Positions 44,618 through 56,864 are shown, counted from the stretch's first letter. The stretch is 64,000 nucleotides of DNA from Carposina sasakii (GCA_014607495.2 CP053157.1:9548001-9612000); one strand, 5' to 3'. Numbers and translations are program-made. Notes: generated by a model from the sequence alone, not told the origin.

Positions 44618-47160
44618 TCAGGTTCGTCAGAAGCATATATATTCCACCACCACTTCTGCGTTATATGAGTACAACAATAATACCTACTATTTATATGTAG
44701 ATACTGAAAAAATATGGAACGAGAGCATGAGATACATACAGAAGATAATCTGCTCCAAAATTTGGTACAACGCCAAAGAGCAAAAGACTTGAAGCTGTCT
44801 GTACATTGGTTAAGGAAGTAGAAAGTTTAGATTTAATTTGAGTTAATTTTAGAGTTAATTCCACCAAATAGTTCATTGGGTCGATAGTGCTAGTTGTTAC
44901 CGTTTATTTACATAGCTGCGTATAAAAAAGATTGTTCCGAAATCATTCAATCATTTTTTAAAGGGTGTTATTAAAGTTCGAGTTAACTACTAATACAAGG
45001 TTGAATCAGTAGGTAATATTGCCTAATTTCCAAATGGGTATTATGGGTAACTATGATGGGTAACTTTACGGGTAACTTTACGATCAATTTCTATAAAATC
45101 TTGAGTTCGCAGAATTATTGATTTGAAAATAACTTTGTATTTGCAATTAAATTTTGAATTTCAGTATAAAACGAAGATCGCTTGATCAAGCATTGAAATT
45201 ATAATTATGGGCCATGGGCGTTGTGAAAAAATTATTGGATAGACTTTTCTCGAGCAAAATTTAAATTAAATATTTGTGCTTTGGATTTACGGATGTTCTA
45301 TTTTCTGTTATTTAATATACCCAAGATAGCGTGAAATGGATTTATACAAGTTACGAGTACTTAATATGTAACGCCCTATTATTGGCAAACTTTGGCGATC
45401 TAAGTCCATTTTGTAACAACTTTTTTCTTGTACACATATTAGTTATGCAATAAATATATTGACTTAAATTGAAAAAAACGTAAAGTGGAGAAATTAAAAA
45501 GAAAAAATATATACAAACCCCTAAGCAACTCTACTATAATGTACTATATAGTAAGTACTCATTTGAAAACTTGGTGATGAATTTTGTCTTTGTTATTCTA
45601 TCGTTCATGTTTGTTGTCATTACGTTCGTGTGTCACCCATTATAATTCTAGCAGTAAGGTTTATAGCTGATAAGTTAGTACATATTATATTAAATGTGGT
45701 TTTAGTTCTTGACTTTAATTTGAAACTCGCAACAAAATTATAACTTTAGACGAAAGCAATCTTCGGTGAAATTTCGATCAACTTCGCTCACTTTTATATT
45801 TTAAAACGGGGAATAATTTCCAAATTATAAATTGTAAAAGCGCAGAAGGGTCCATCAAAATGTCTATCAATCTGGGTTTTGTTTGTTAAATCATTTATTA
45901 TCTAAAGAGAAAGGGGCACGCTCCTTTTATATTACCCCTTTCCAGTTCCGGAAATATCGTAAATATGTACACCAAGGGTCTACTCTTAATTCTGCTTAAG
46001 ATTATTTCTATTGGGTGAAGTCTAACAATCTTGCGTTGCATAGCGTGGGTGGTATGTCGTTTTTTAGCCATACGCTACATTTTAACGGACCGACGGATAA
46101 GAGACGAAGCGGGAGGGAGGGTGTAGCGATGCGTGCATACCATGGAGAATTCTCCATGGTGCATACCCTCTTGCGTAGCAACGTCGTACGTCGACGTCAG
46201 AACACCAATGGGGCCTCACCTTTAGTGGTAGCAAAATGTTGGTCTTCATTACTTGTATTGATTTCATCAATTGCTTCTTCCGTGCATGTCATATGAGTCG
46301 TCTAGGCATTCACAGTCGTACCATCAGGCGATGAGCTAGCACTTTGTCTCTGATCTTTTACATCTGGCCACAGATAAACACATACAATCGCACGGTAGCC
46401 AAGAACATGGAGACAGAACTTATTTCATGACGATTTATAGTTCCCAAATATGACGCGAAAAGTCATATTATCTGCCACACAAGATAGGTGCAGTAAGTGC
46501 AATGGACTGATGTTAGGCTGATATGTATGTGTGACGTGTATTAAAAAATATGCTAACATTACATTACTATAAGTAGTTTTATTTGTTATTAAATGTAAAA
46601 TTGTTTGGTTATTACTTTACAGATATGCTGACCGACGTTATTAAACGTTGCGTGAATAAAACAATGTTTGATCTAAAATAATGAATAGGTATTGTATAAA
46701 ATAACCATGTAACCTACTAACTGAATAAAAAAATTGTGAATATGGCTATTTTATAAACCTTGCGGTATCTACATACCAACAAAAAGATGTTTTTTTTTTA
46801 TCTGAAATAAAATTGGTATAAGCGCGAAAAACACAAGCTTTTAGAGTAGGCAGAGGTAACGCACTACGAGTATCACATTCATACACAATTTATGTGTCAT
46901 CAATTATGTAATTTACATAGGTACATGTATTAATTTATACTCAATAAAGTATATGTAATAAAACCTAAATTTAAAATTAAATATTAACTCCTATTAACTG
47001 AAAATATTTACACCGATGGCAGCGTGCCCAAAAGGCAGGCCGCGTTGCCCCGCTGTATAGCGAGGCTTACGCGTTGGCCAAAATAGGCACCAGCCCTCTG
47101 GTTGCTTATTCTTGTTGTTGTTCTGGTCTGGTTGCTTCGACCAATCTAAGTACATACCTA
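44618..47160. other. unique DNA; palindrome and GC-rich patch near 46.0-46.3 kb
   Basis: No gene supported. A 22-bp perfect palindrome ACCATGGAGAATTCTCCATGGT (46139-46160) lies in a GC-rich patch (46010-46300). An R4-like fragment (minus) lies at about 46312-46372. Confidence 0.4.
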
Positions 47161-47360
47161 CACAAGGCTGTTTTCCCGAAATGTGGTAACCAGAACTGCA
47201 GGTCAATAAGTTAATCCCACAGCTACGTTCAGCATGGCGGGGACAGATGTAAATAATATGATCAGTAACAAGTTGCTAACTTATCGCCTGAGAGAATGCC
47301 CGAGTTTCTTAGTCGACTTCTGCGACATGCACGGAAAGAGAAGCAGCTGATGTATTTCAA
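47161..47360 (+). repeat. R4-family repeat, near full length
   Basis: CACAAGGCTGTTTTCCCGAA, CACAGCTACGTTCAGCATGG, AACAAGTTGCTAACTTATCG and GAATGCCCGAGTTTCTTAGT appear in order. With 21713-21942 it defines the uninterrupted R4 middle. Confidence 0.7.
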
Positions 47361-47865
47361 TGATATAATTTAGTTGACTTTAGTACACACACACAGTAAC
47401 GTAAGTTTCAGTTAAGTATCACATTCAGAACTGCTAAAAGCACCTGTTCACATTACCTGCTCAGTGATCCTACGTTATAAAACGAAGCTCGCTCCTTTTA
47501 CTACAACAGTCGTTATTTTATTACCATACTCTATCAAATGAAGATACCGCGTAAAAGTTTTTAATGCCTTCACAATCGTAAATCAGGAATATCTACTATA
47601 CGACCTAAAGTTCTCATAATATATTAAAAGGAACGAGAAATATTACAAAATTCTGAAATAACAAAAATACACTTCTTTGTTCTTTTGCGACTTAAAATGT
47701 AATTCGAAACAATTTATACTGGAACAAGTCACGAACGGGCTTTTAAGTCCAATCAAATAGTAGAATCTGCGATAAAAAATAAGCAGTAAAACTCGAAGAG
47801 AAACAAATAAAAATGCGTTTGTATTCTGAAACAGCTGCTTCGTTCATTGTAGGCCCTTATACAAT
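47361..47865. other. unique DNA, nothing recognised
   Basis: No supported gene or repeat. Confidence 0.4.
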
Positions 47866-48072
47866 CCTACTAATATTATAAACGCGAAAGTTTGTAAGAA
47901 TGGATGGATGGATATTTGTTACTCTTTCACGTAAAATTGGTATGGAGTTAGCTGACACCCTGAATTAACACAAAGGCTACTTTTTATCCCGGGAAAATAT
48001 TTTTATCCCTGATGATTTTGACATTTTGTTTTTTCTGCAGTCTACGCGGACGAAGTCGCGAACGTCCATTAG
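47866..48072 (+). mobile_element. Helitron-like element, type A
   Basis: From CTACTAATATTATAAACGCG and (GGAT)n, through CCCGGGAAAATATTTTTATC, to CTACGCGGACGAAGTCGCGA and a TTAG end followed by T. Same orientation logic as 57176-57527. Confidence 0.68.
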
Positions 48073-48089
48073 TTCAAAATATTTCTCGA

Positions 48090-48185
48090 ACCTCAATTCT
48101 ATTTTGTCGAGGTGGACGGGAGGGTCCAGAATATAAAGTTGTGGATGCAGTAGGAGGCCTTTGCTCAGCAATGGGACATAATACA
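48090..48185 (+). repeat. second RTE-type 3' tail fragment
   Basis: GGAGGCCTTTGCTCAGCAAT followed by GGGACATAATA resembles another lepidopteran RTE/SINE 3' end (cagcagtgggaca type), distinct from the cagtggactg type. Very short; parent unknown. Confidence 0.45.
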
Positions 48186-48199
48186 AACATATATGTTCA

Positions 48200-48695
48200 C
48201 ATACTCGTAGTTGTGGTCCGGAAATGTGGTAGCCAGAGCGGTAGGGTCACGAAGGAGATCCTTACAGCCACGCTTAACATAATGGACAAAGTCCGAAATG
48301 AGATTATCCGGCAGAAGACCAAGGTGACAGACGTAGTCTCGAAATATAGCAGACTGAAGTGGCAGTGTGCGGGTCACATCTGTCGTAGAACCGATTGACG
48401 GTGAAGTAAGCTGGTTCTCGAATGGAGGCCGCGTCGAAACGCGAGGCAAGCGTAGCGTTGGACGCCTTCCAGCCAGCTGGCAGTGACTTGATAGCAAAAC
48501 CGGGATATCGAGCCGTGTGGTATGCTTTGGGGGAGGCCTACATCCAGCAGTAGACTGCAATAGGCTGACGACGACGACGCTTAAGAGAATATTAATGTTG
48601 CTGGCTCATCGCCTGAGCGAACGCTCCTGAGTTCCTTAGTCAACTCTTACGAAACGGAAGGAGATGAAGCTATTGTATTTTAGTAAAGCCCTGCA
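48200..48695 (+). repeat. R4-family copy split by an RTE LINE
   Basis: The left part contains GGTAGCCAGAGCGGTAGGGT and ACAGCCACGCTTAACATAAT (to 48277). The right part resumes at 48577 with CTGGCTCATCGCCTGAGCGA and GAGTTCCTTAGTCAACTCTT. The break lies just after the CCACGCTTA block. Confidence 0.6.
48278..48576 (+). pseudogene. RTE-clade LINE 3' end, 5'-truncated
   Basis: Encodes the RTE C-terminal text MDKVRNEIIRQKTKVTDVV and LKWQCAGHICRRTD, then stops; further codons in shifted frames spell ...LVLEWRPRRN and ALGEAYIQQ-TAIG. The 3' end is CTGCAATAGGCTGACGACGACG, a simple-repeat tail. An 8-bp direct repeat ACGCTTAA (48270-48277 and 48577-48584) is the probable target duplication. Confidence 0.78.
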
Positions 48696-50879
48696 CAGAT
48701 ATAATACAGGAATACAAAGGTATATGATATAATAATATAAACTTAATAAAGCTTATTTCTAGTAGAATAAATTTATATTTACCCTATCTTCTTAGATCAG
48801 AAACGCTAGGAGGTATGATAGAAAAATCTAATTGAAAATGGTACCCCAAAATAATCTGGAGACGTCAGCGACAGAAAAAATAATAAATGACTACTTAAAA
48901 GATCGCAAAGGAGGCTGTTTGGGGTCTGCATGGTAAAAATGTCAAGTAAATCATTGAATTATACCACGAATCCATTCGTATACGAAAAAAATACAAATGG
49001 GCTGAAATTTATATTTTTGTCAAGTCTAGATTGATTATTTAAAACATGCTATTTCAGGAATTTTAGATGTTTTTTTAATTGTTTTTTGTATGATACCGAT
49101 TTCATATAAATAATATTCGTGACTTCTTATCATTATAGAAAAGATATGGGTAAAAATTTGTCGAGTTGTATAAATACAAATAAATCTGTGAAGTACATAT
49201 AAATTAGCATGTGGTTTCATTGAGATGGCAAGCGAGAGACATTAAACAAATATAAACTTAGATGACGATTTCAAGCCAGAACCCGTACATGGTTGCGTCT
49301 ACAATCCTCTATAAATAGGCTGGATCTGTTACATGTGCTATGCTGTATGTTCTTTAGATAAATGAATAAATAAAACCGCTACCTAAAACAGTACAACGGC
49401 TAACAAAAAATTTAACTCATTTCTGTAAGCAAACCTAACGGGATAAAAGATATTCCTAAACAAACTGAGACAAAGCAATTTCCTCCTAAAATAGATTGGG
49501 ACGCAGGCATCCCTTAGGCTTCTATCTCACTGGGGCTAACCACACAATTGCTCACGCCATCGTAGTATAGTAACTTCGAAAATGACAACGCTTTTACCTT
49601 TCAACTGAACGTATTTGGTTTTGTTTAGCTTTGGTTTAACTGTGCTATGACAGCCTTTTCTGACATTTCCAAAGTTTCTTTTTTTGGATTTAGAAAATGA
49701 TCAAAATTTTGCGCGATACGAAAGATTAGTTATAGTCTTATAGATTGCAGCATTCACTTTTTCCTTCAAATCGGCCCTAAATAAAGTAAATTAAATAAAC
49801 TAACAAAATTTTCTTTTGCATTTATAATACTATTTGGGATTAGGATAATATAATACAAGCTACTTATTGGTACTCTAATATGACAGCAGCCTTACGTAAC
49901 ACAAAACTTATCCAGTTGCCCAATGACAATTGATTACTACGCCAAGTCAACTCGCCCGAGTTACTAAGTACTTCTACTTAATTAGTGGAAGCTATTAAGT
50001 CGATTGCCGAGACTACTGGGATGTCTCTGTTTGCTACAAGGGAGTTTAGTTACGTAGAAGTAGGGAAGTGGGACAACAGTAGATAACAGCTTTACAAAAA
50101 TCCATCTCAACCTAAAAATATGTCAAATTTATTGACTTGAATCACCTTGATCCTTTATGGAAACATGTACATACGACGTATACAGTAAGTTAATATGTTG
50201 ACTATGGTTGAATTTTAATGACTTTTTATGCTTATCAGAATAAACCATCAAAATCATACCTATCTGTAAAATTACAATTTGATTAAGTGTTCAAATGAGG
50301 TATTAATAACTTCACGGCTTATTACTACCTCAGTTAAGGGAGCAAGTCCATTTTTCAAATGTAAAATAAAAACATCCCATGACCACCTGCACCATTTACA
50401 GCAACTTTTGTTTACCTATATATACGCAACATTTAATACAGCTGTCGAGCAAAAGTTCTTTTACGCGCATACAAGTTACTGAAAACGTGACGTCATAATG
50501 TAGTAGCCGTTTGTATGGAGCGTTTTTTGGCAAGTCTAAAATTGTGATTTTGAAATTGTTAATGCCGGAAAGTTTTTACGCTAGCGAAGTTTTTCTTTGG
50601 CAAATGTTTTGTTTAATTTTATGATTTTTCGATATAAATACAAATAGAATAACTGTCAATATCTCTATTGGCATGGTAACAGAAACTTAGAGGGGTTACT
50701 TAGTTGCCAGAATACCTCGACCAAACCAATTAGGCAAACCAATATAACCAGCGAGCAATCATTCTAGGAAGAGAGTTAACGAACCATCCAGTCCACCTTC
50801 TATCTACAGATACCTGTGATATAGCTTACAAAGGCACAGAATAAATAATATCTAGTAGAAAAAATATTAACCACGTGTG
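48696..50879. other. unique AT-rich DNA, nothing recognised
   Basis: More than 2 kb without a supported gene or repeat family. Confidence 0.45.
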
Positions 50880-51286
50880 TATACAGGGTGTTTGTGACGA
50901 CCAGGCAAATATTGATATGGTGACTTCAGACAATGATTCTGAGTCAAAAACCACTGAAAATATTCACAGGAAAATTCCAAAATTTTCCGACACTTTTTTC
51001 ATATTTTGTTGCAAAAAAAGTTGCCCTTAAAATAGTTCAAATAACTGATCAACCCTGATGAAGGAGTCACAGATGATCCAAAAACAGTAATGTGTTACAC
51101 AATAACCAATAAGCCCATTAATTAGTCACAGGGTCGCTCGATACAATTTGCGCGGAGAGCGAAGATAGATAATCAAATCAATGAAGTCGGTTAAAAATAC
51201 ATTTCCTGCGAGTAAATAACACACTCAACACAATGGTACTTGTTCAGCATTTCAGTATTTACCTGGCTGTCACCCACACCCTGTAT
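50880..51286 (+). mobile_element. R2-family TIR element (copy 2)
   Basis: TATACAGGGTGTTTGTGACG...CTGGCTGTCACCCACACCCTGTAT. The interior includes ACTGATCAACCCTGATGAAG and GGGTCGCTCGATACAATTTG. Best preserved R2 ends in the window. Confidence 0.8.
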
Positions 51287-51713
51287 GTGTACATAGAATA
51301 GGGTGTAAAACCACTTGACGTACTATGATGAAATTTGGCATTCATGTTCTTTGGAAAGTGGAGTGGCAAAATTTCTTTGCCAGTTTCCAGAAATTCATGC
51401 ATGTGACCATGTGATTTGCAAATCAGCTAGTAGGTACTCTTAATACCTACTCTATGACAAAAATTCATAACAAAATATAAGACCATCATACTTTTTGGAA
51501 ACGTGAACCTGTTTGTATCATTTCTATTTAGAATTAAATCACCCCCGAGGGAGGGAAATGGGTGGTCTAGTACCTAATCAGCGGTTGAGCTCTACAACTC
51601 TAAATAAATATGTATAGTAGGTAGATGTTAATATTTAATTTAAATATAAATGTGCAAAATGAGATTAAAGAAGGTCCTGTACTGACACGGAGATAAACAT
51701 TGCATTTATTTTC
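51287..51713. other. unique DNA, nothing recognised
   Basis: No supported gene or repeat. Confidence 0.4.
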
Positions 51714-51862
51714 GTGCATGTCTAAGGAACTCGGGCATCCTCTCAGGCGATAAGATAGCAACTTATCACGGATCATCATGTATATCTGTGACTGTGGATT
51801 CCCCCTTTATGTACGATACTTGCAGTTCTGGCTATTCATTTGGGGAACAAAGCCATGTGTAT
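51714..51862 (-). repeat. R4-family repeat
   Basis: The minus strand ends ATGCCCGAGTTCCTTAGACA and begins near ACATGGCTTTGTTCCCCAAA, with GTTGCTATCTTATCGCCTGA between. Middle shortened. Confidence 0.6.
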
Positions 51863-52480
51863 AGGTATACGTATACAAGTATGAGATTAAGGAAATATTA
51901 TAGTGTCAAAGCGAATACTGCATGCATATTAAACATACAAATTGAGAAGCAACTAACAATGACAACGTACGAGAGCTTAAATTAGAACGATCAAGAGAGA
52001 TAAAGTCTTAAAGCAAACTTGTTGTGTACTTAGTTTAGTTTTTATAAAATATATTAGGTGGGTTTGGTATATTGGGTACCTATCTATTGGGATTAATTTT
52101 CACAGCTCTCGTAGATTTCTAGATTAAAGTTATAATTGTCTTTGATCATAGTAATATGAACAACTAGCGGCACCCATAAGTTTATCCACGTAAACTATAG
52201 ATTTCTCGTCATTTGCCGTTCCCGCGTTCGTTACAGCCGATGCTAAAATTAAGCTCGAGAGATTTTTTGCATTGCATATTTCACATTAAATCTTCAATTT
52301 TTTCCAAATTTTAAATATCGAATTTGAAAAATACGTGATAGTGTAGAGCAGAGGCGGCTGCTGATATTTTTAGATGGGTGTTCACTCCCTTAACGAATGG
52401 GATGGTGCAAGTTCAACCGTACACTTATAAAAATTCGGATGTCCTAATGAAACACATTAAAGACAACCATATCGCGTTCT
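51863..52480. other. unique DNA, nothing recognised
   Basis: No supported gene or repeat. Confidence 0.4.
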
Positions 52481-52494
52481 AACTCGGACTAAGC

Positions 52495-53012
52495 GACCTC
52501 TAGTGGCGGCATACGCGAATTAAAGTGAGCGGCGCTCCAGATAGTGGTAGCTAATATAACGTATAGCTTTTTATAATAACATGCTATTTGTCCATAGCGT
52601 AATAACCATTGATTTAATTGACTCGTTCCAAGCTATACGCTATAACGATATGCGCGCTTCACGTGTCGCGTACGCATGACTCATCGCGCCTTCGACACGC
52701 GCATGCATAGCGTGTGACGGCCGGCGCCGGACTACCAACAGCTATATGAAATCGCGTCAAATACAAAATAGCGTATTCGTGCCTTGTCATTGGTTACCAA
52801 CAGCTATATGAAATCGCCTCAACTAGAATATAGCGTTTTCACGACTTGTCATTGGCGGGATAAGAATATAGCGTATTCGTTCAGTCATTCATTCGTGACT
52901 TGTGATTTGCGCGCAGCGTTATAACGTCATAGCGCGCTATTTGCATGGAGCATATAACTTTCACGCGTTCCGAGAATATAGCTTTTTTGAACACCACTAG
53001 CTCCAGATAAGG
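52495..53012. repeat. possible TIR element with internal ~62-bp tandem units
   Basis: Two direct units, ACCAACAGCTATATGAAATC...TTGTCATTGG (52734-52793 and 52796-52855), are followed by a partial third (to about 52910). ATAGCGTATTCGTG-type text recurs. CTCTAGTGG near 52499 and CCACTAG near 53003 may be inverted ends, and ATAGCTTTTT lies near both. Unusually CpG-rich for the region. Ends not proven. Confidence 0.5.
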
Positions 53013-54179
53013 CTAATTTTTCATACGAAATCTTTTGTTTCACGCGCCGGCGTATATCGGTATGTATCTTTCGCACTCATTGAATACAGTACTAGGAATC
53101 GTACCAAATTTCGTTTCATTGGAGCGCGACCGCTAGAGCTCTACTCAATACATAAGATTACAACTTACTTGAGACGAACGCGTAGACACTATTGTATAAA
53201 CATAGTAGAATTGAAAGATAATTATAAATATAGAGAAATATAGATTGCCTATGTAATCTTCGTGGGTGGGAGTGCACCGCACCAGCGCTCCTTAGAACGA
53301 GCCGCCAGTGGACTAGAGTATTAAAATTGTAGACCTATACTTCATAAAAGGAAGCCACGGTCCAAATATAACGTTTCTAGCTTTAGTACTTTTGCATTGG
53401 CGTTGATGAATGAATCAGGATATGTTACTTTATTTATACAATATATTTTAAGAGAAAGAAAATATTAACTATTGACCGGAACTGTAAAGACGTCCTCATG
53501 CTAGAAAAGGTATATAATATAAGTTATATATATGTACAATTAAAGTATTGTAAACATAGTAGCCATCTATCTATACATTTAATAAAAGCTACATCGGTAA
53601 AGCTATAACTCCCAATATGCTAGAGAGCAGGAAAATGGGTGCGCAATAACCACGAAGTAAGTAGTTGAATGGAATTGTTGGGAAAAATATTAAATTATTA
53701 GCTAGGTAGTTGCGAATTTATTTTATTTATACACAGGTAGAGATCCAGTGTTACGTTAGGCGAACATGAACGTACTTTATTGTGTAAGTAGACTGTATAT
53801 TGTATAGAAGGTCTATTCTAGAAGCAAAATGTCGCTCACCTCAATATGGCATCTCGTTTCCACAGTGGCAACAAAGCTTTAAAGCGACTACAGTGAGAAA
53901 CGACTACTAAGCTAAACGCGAGTTTTTTAAGGAGGAAACCTACATAACAAAATCACAAATATACCTCTAAAAAAAATTTAAACATCGTGTGAATTTTTCA
54001 CACAAAAAACTTGCAATCATTCTGTTTTTTTCGACAGATTGTCTATCATACAAAATACTAAGGTTATTGTGTTCTTTTTTTTTTGAATGAGTTTTTTTCA
54101 GTGTACAATTTTCAAAAATCGCAAAATTTAAGTAAATATAACTGCTACCTCAGTTTTACAGTTTTTTATCTTTTTGTAC
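53013..54179. other. unique DNA, nothing recognised
   Basis: No supported gene or repeat. Confidence 0.4.
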
Positions 54180-54561
54180 TATACAGGATGATTTTTGGTC
54201 GTCAACGTTCCCGAAAACTACAGGAATCTCCTCATCATCATGATCATTTTTCTCCATGGAAGCATACCTGGGAAGTGTCTGGTTCCCAAGATATTAGGGT
54301 CCAAAGGTGAGTAAATAGACTGCGTTTTTCCTGCATAAATGCACATAGTCGCGCGTAGCAAGACTTTCAAGAGAAATAATAATATCTGTCTATGAAAAAA
54401 CTAGCATAAACACTGGACACTATAAATTTCGCCTGATCAAGTAATCTAATATTTTTTTTAAGTACATCGTTTCCCAGAATTTTTTTGGCATATACTTACT
54501 TTATTTGATCTATAGAGTACGTACCCTTCGTTAAGGGTGGCAAAGAAAAACATCCTGTATA
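54180..54561 (+). mobile_element. R1-family TIR element (copy 7)
   Basis: TATACAGGATGATTTTTGGT...AAACATCCTGTATA with complete interior; small deletions relative to copy 5 near 54365. Confidence 0.83.
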
Positions 54562-55059
54562 TTCACTGTGTGCTAAAGCTACACTATATCTTGCCTCCGT
54601 GTTTCCACCTTGAGTGATCCATTTATCTTCCTTATAGGTAGAGCTACGCTTGTTTTGTACGAGCCACTTTTTCTGGCGCTTTACAATAAATTTCACCTTA
54701 CTTAGTTTAATTTCGTACAGCTCACCAGGTTCCGAAAATAATTTGGCTTTTAAGGTGAGTTGTGACGTCATTAGTAGCTTAATACAGTATACATAATTCT
54801 GTAAAGTCCGTCTCATAGCATAACTCCTATGCGTTATTTCGAAACTAACATCTTTTGAATGCAGCGACAAAATAATGTAGTCATGCACATAGAAACTAGC
54901 GCCATCGTCCAAAGGAAACTATACGGTGAAACCTTCTCTAGCAAATAACTTGTCCTATAACTACCATTTTACGAGAAAATAATATTGCTATTATCAGTAG
55001 AGTAATGTATTGCAACGCGAGAGAATACTACAGATTTGCATATATAGGTAGTAGGCTCG
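54562..55059. other. unique DNA, nothing recognised
   Basis: A 138-codon minus-strand frame (54496-54912) overlaps the R1 right end. I see no recognisable domain and do not call it a gene. Confidence 0.4.
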
Positions 55060-56311
55060 TAACTGAAATGCTGAACAAGTACCATTGTCTTAAGTTATAC
55101 TTACGACATTGTCATTACTCGCAGGAAATGCAATTCTAATTTGTTTGATTATCAGTACTGTTTGTTTTCCGCGCCAATTGTATCGGGCGATCCTGTGTCT
55201 AGTTAAATGGGCTTATTTGTTATTGTGTGATACATTGCTGATTTTTGGATCACTTGTGACTCTTTTTAGGGTTCCGTACCTCAAAAGGAAAAAACGGAAC
55301 CCTTATAGGATCACTTTGTTGTCCGTCTGTCCGTCCGTCCGTCCATCTGTCAAGACCCTTTTTCTCAGGAACGCGTGGAGGTATGAAGCTGAAATTTATA
55401 TCAATTACTCAGGTCTACTGTCCCTTGAAGCTGTGAAAAAATCAAACTTCTAAGCCAACGCAATCAAAAGATACAGCCGTTTATGCCGCAAATTTTCGAC
55501 ACTTGCAAGGGAATCAAAACCTACAGGGTGCTTCCCGTGAACTCAGAATCTTGAAATTTGGTACGAAGCAACGTCTTATAGCATAGATAAAGGAAAAATT
55601 ACGAAAACCATAAATTTTTAGTTACATCACATAATATATTTTTTTTTAATAATTTTAAACTTACTACCCATTTCCTCATAAACGCGTAGAGGTATTAAAT
55701 TGAAATTCATACCAAATACTCAGGTCTATAATACCTTTAAGCTGTAGCAAAATCAAACTTCTATGTCAACGCAATCAAAAGAAACAGCAATTTAAGCTGC
55801 ATATTTTGAAACTCGCAAGTACTCGCAAGGGAATCAAAACCTAAAGGGTACTTCCAGTCGACCTAGAATCTTGAAATTTGGCATGAAGCAACGTTTTATA
55901 GCACACATAAAGGAAAAATTCCGAAAACCTTAAATTTTTAGTTACATTACAAAATATATATTTTTTAATAAATATAAACTTATTACTTTTTTCCTCATGA
56001 ACGTCACCATATCAATGCCTTTGCCAGTGGATATGTGTTAATATAAAACTGTCACATCTTTCCCCATTGTAATGTTATGAATTTCATTTTGCCGTTATGA
56101 CTATAATGAACGAACTTTGTATCCTCGGTGCGCGAGTCCGACTCGCACTTGGCCGGTTTTTTTTTTTTAATTATCTATTGTTAAAATTTTGGTTTTATCT
56201 AACGCTTAATGTGGAATTTTCCTGCGAAAATTTTCAGTGGTTTTTGACTCAGAATCATTGTCTGACGTCACCATATCAATGTTTGCCTGGCTGTCACAAA
56301 CACCGTGTATA
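55060..56311 (-). mobile_element. R2-family TIR element (copy 3), split by R3
   Basis: The left part (55060-55266) is the reverse complement of the R2 right half (CTGAACAAGTACCATTGTCT, GGATCACTTGTGACT). The right part (56168-56311) is the R2 left half (AAAATTTTCAGTGGTTTTTG, TTTGCCTGGCTGTCACAAAC). An R3 repeat interrupts it at an A/T-run within R2. Confidence 0.72.
55267..56167 (+). repeat. R3-family repeat with internal tandem duplication
   Basis: Starts TAGGGTTCCGTACCTCAAAA, followed by a (TCCG)n stretch, and ends GCGCGAGTCCGACTCGCACT TGGCCGG with a T run. Two tandem units of about 315 bp (55360-55672 and 55673-55990) share ACTCAGGTCTA, AATCAAACTTCTA and AATCTTGAAATTTGG. A related copy lies at 58067-58540. 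Recognised as a dispersed lepidopteran repeat; class unknown. Confidence 0.7.
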
Positions 56312-56345
56312 ATATTATCCTCCTTATTGTAGTAAAGGTGTATGT

Positions 56346-56404
56346 GGGATATCCTATGATTCTGCAGTTCTGGCTGCCTCATTTCGGGAACACAGCGGTG
56401 TATG
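56346..56404 (-). repeat. R4-family head fragment
   Basis: Reverse complement of the R4 head: CTGTGTTCCCGAAATGAGGC then AGCCAGAACTGCAGAATCAT. Only the first ~60 bp remain. Confidence 0.6.
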
Positions 56405-56864
56405 TATTATGTATATGTAATTTTTAAAACATATAAAACTAATAACTAAAGTTAGAAAGGATCATAATCAATCCATCCCAATCGCTACAACTTTCAGAAA
56501 AACGGTATATTTTGCAACATTTCCGATAAATACTAGTACAGATTGCAAAAAATAAACGCAAAAAAAGTGTTAACAAGGCTACCAACATGAAATATGAAGA
56601 TATTGGGCTCCTGCCAAAACCATGCTACGCTTTTTTCAGAGACCTCCACCAGACTTTGGTCATTAAAATGAAATAATTCTTCGCTATAAAATAAACCGTT
56701 ATACGGATAAAGTCTGCCAGACTAATGGAAAACAGCACAGAATGTACTTAAGGTTATACGCTCATGACGAAGGCGACTCATCTCAAGATTGATATTTGTC
56801 GGATAAAGTCCTGACCAGATAACGCGTATCATACGCGTATCCAGTGTCCACTTGCGCTTCAATC
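56405..56864. other. unique DNA, nothing recognised
   Basis: No supported gene or repeat. Confidence 0.4.

Noticed and set aside
54496..54912. 138-codon minus-strand frame
   Set aside because: Its end is within the R1 right terminus, and no domain could be recognised.
55109..55453. 114-codon frame with hydrophobic segments
   Set aside because: It spans the R2/R3 junction, so it is a chance fusion of two repeats.
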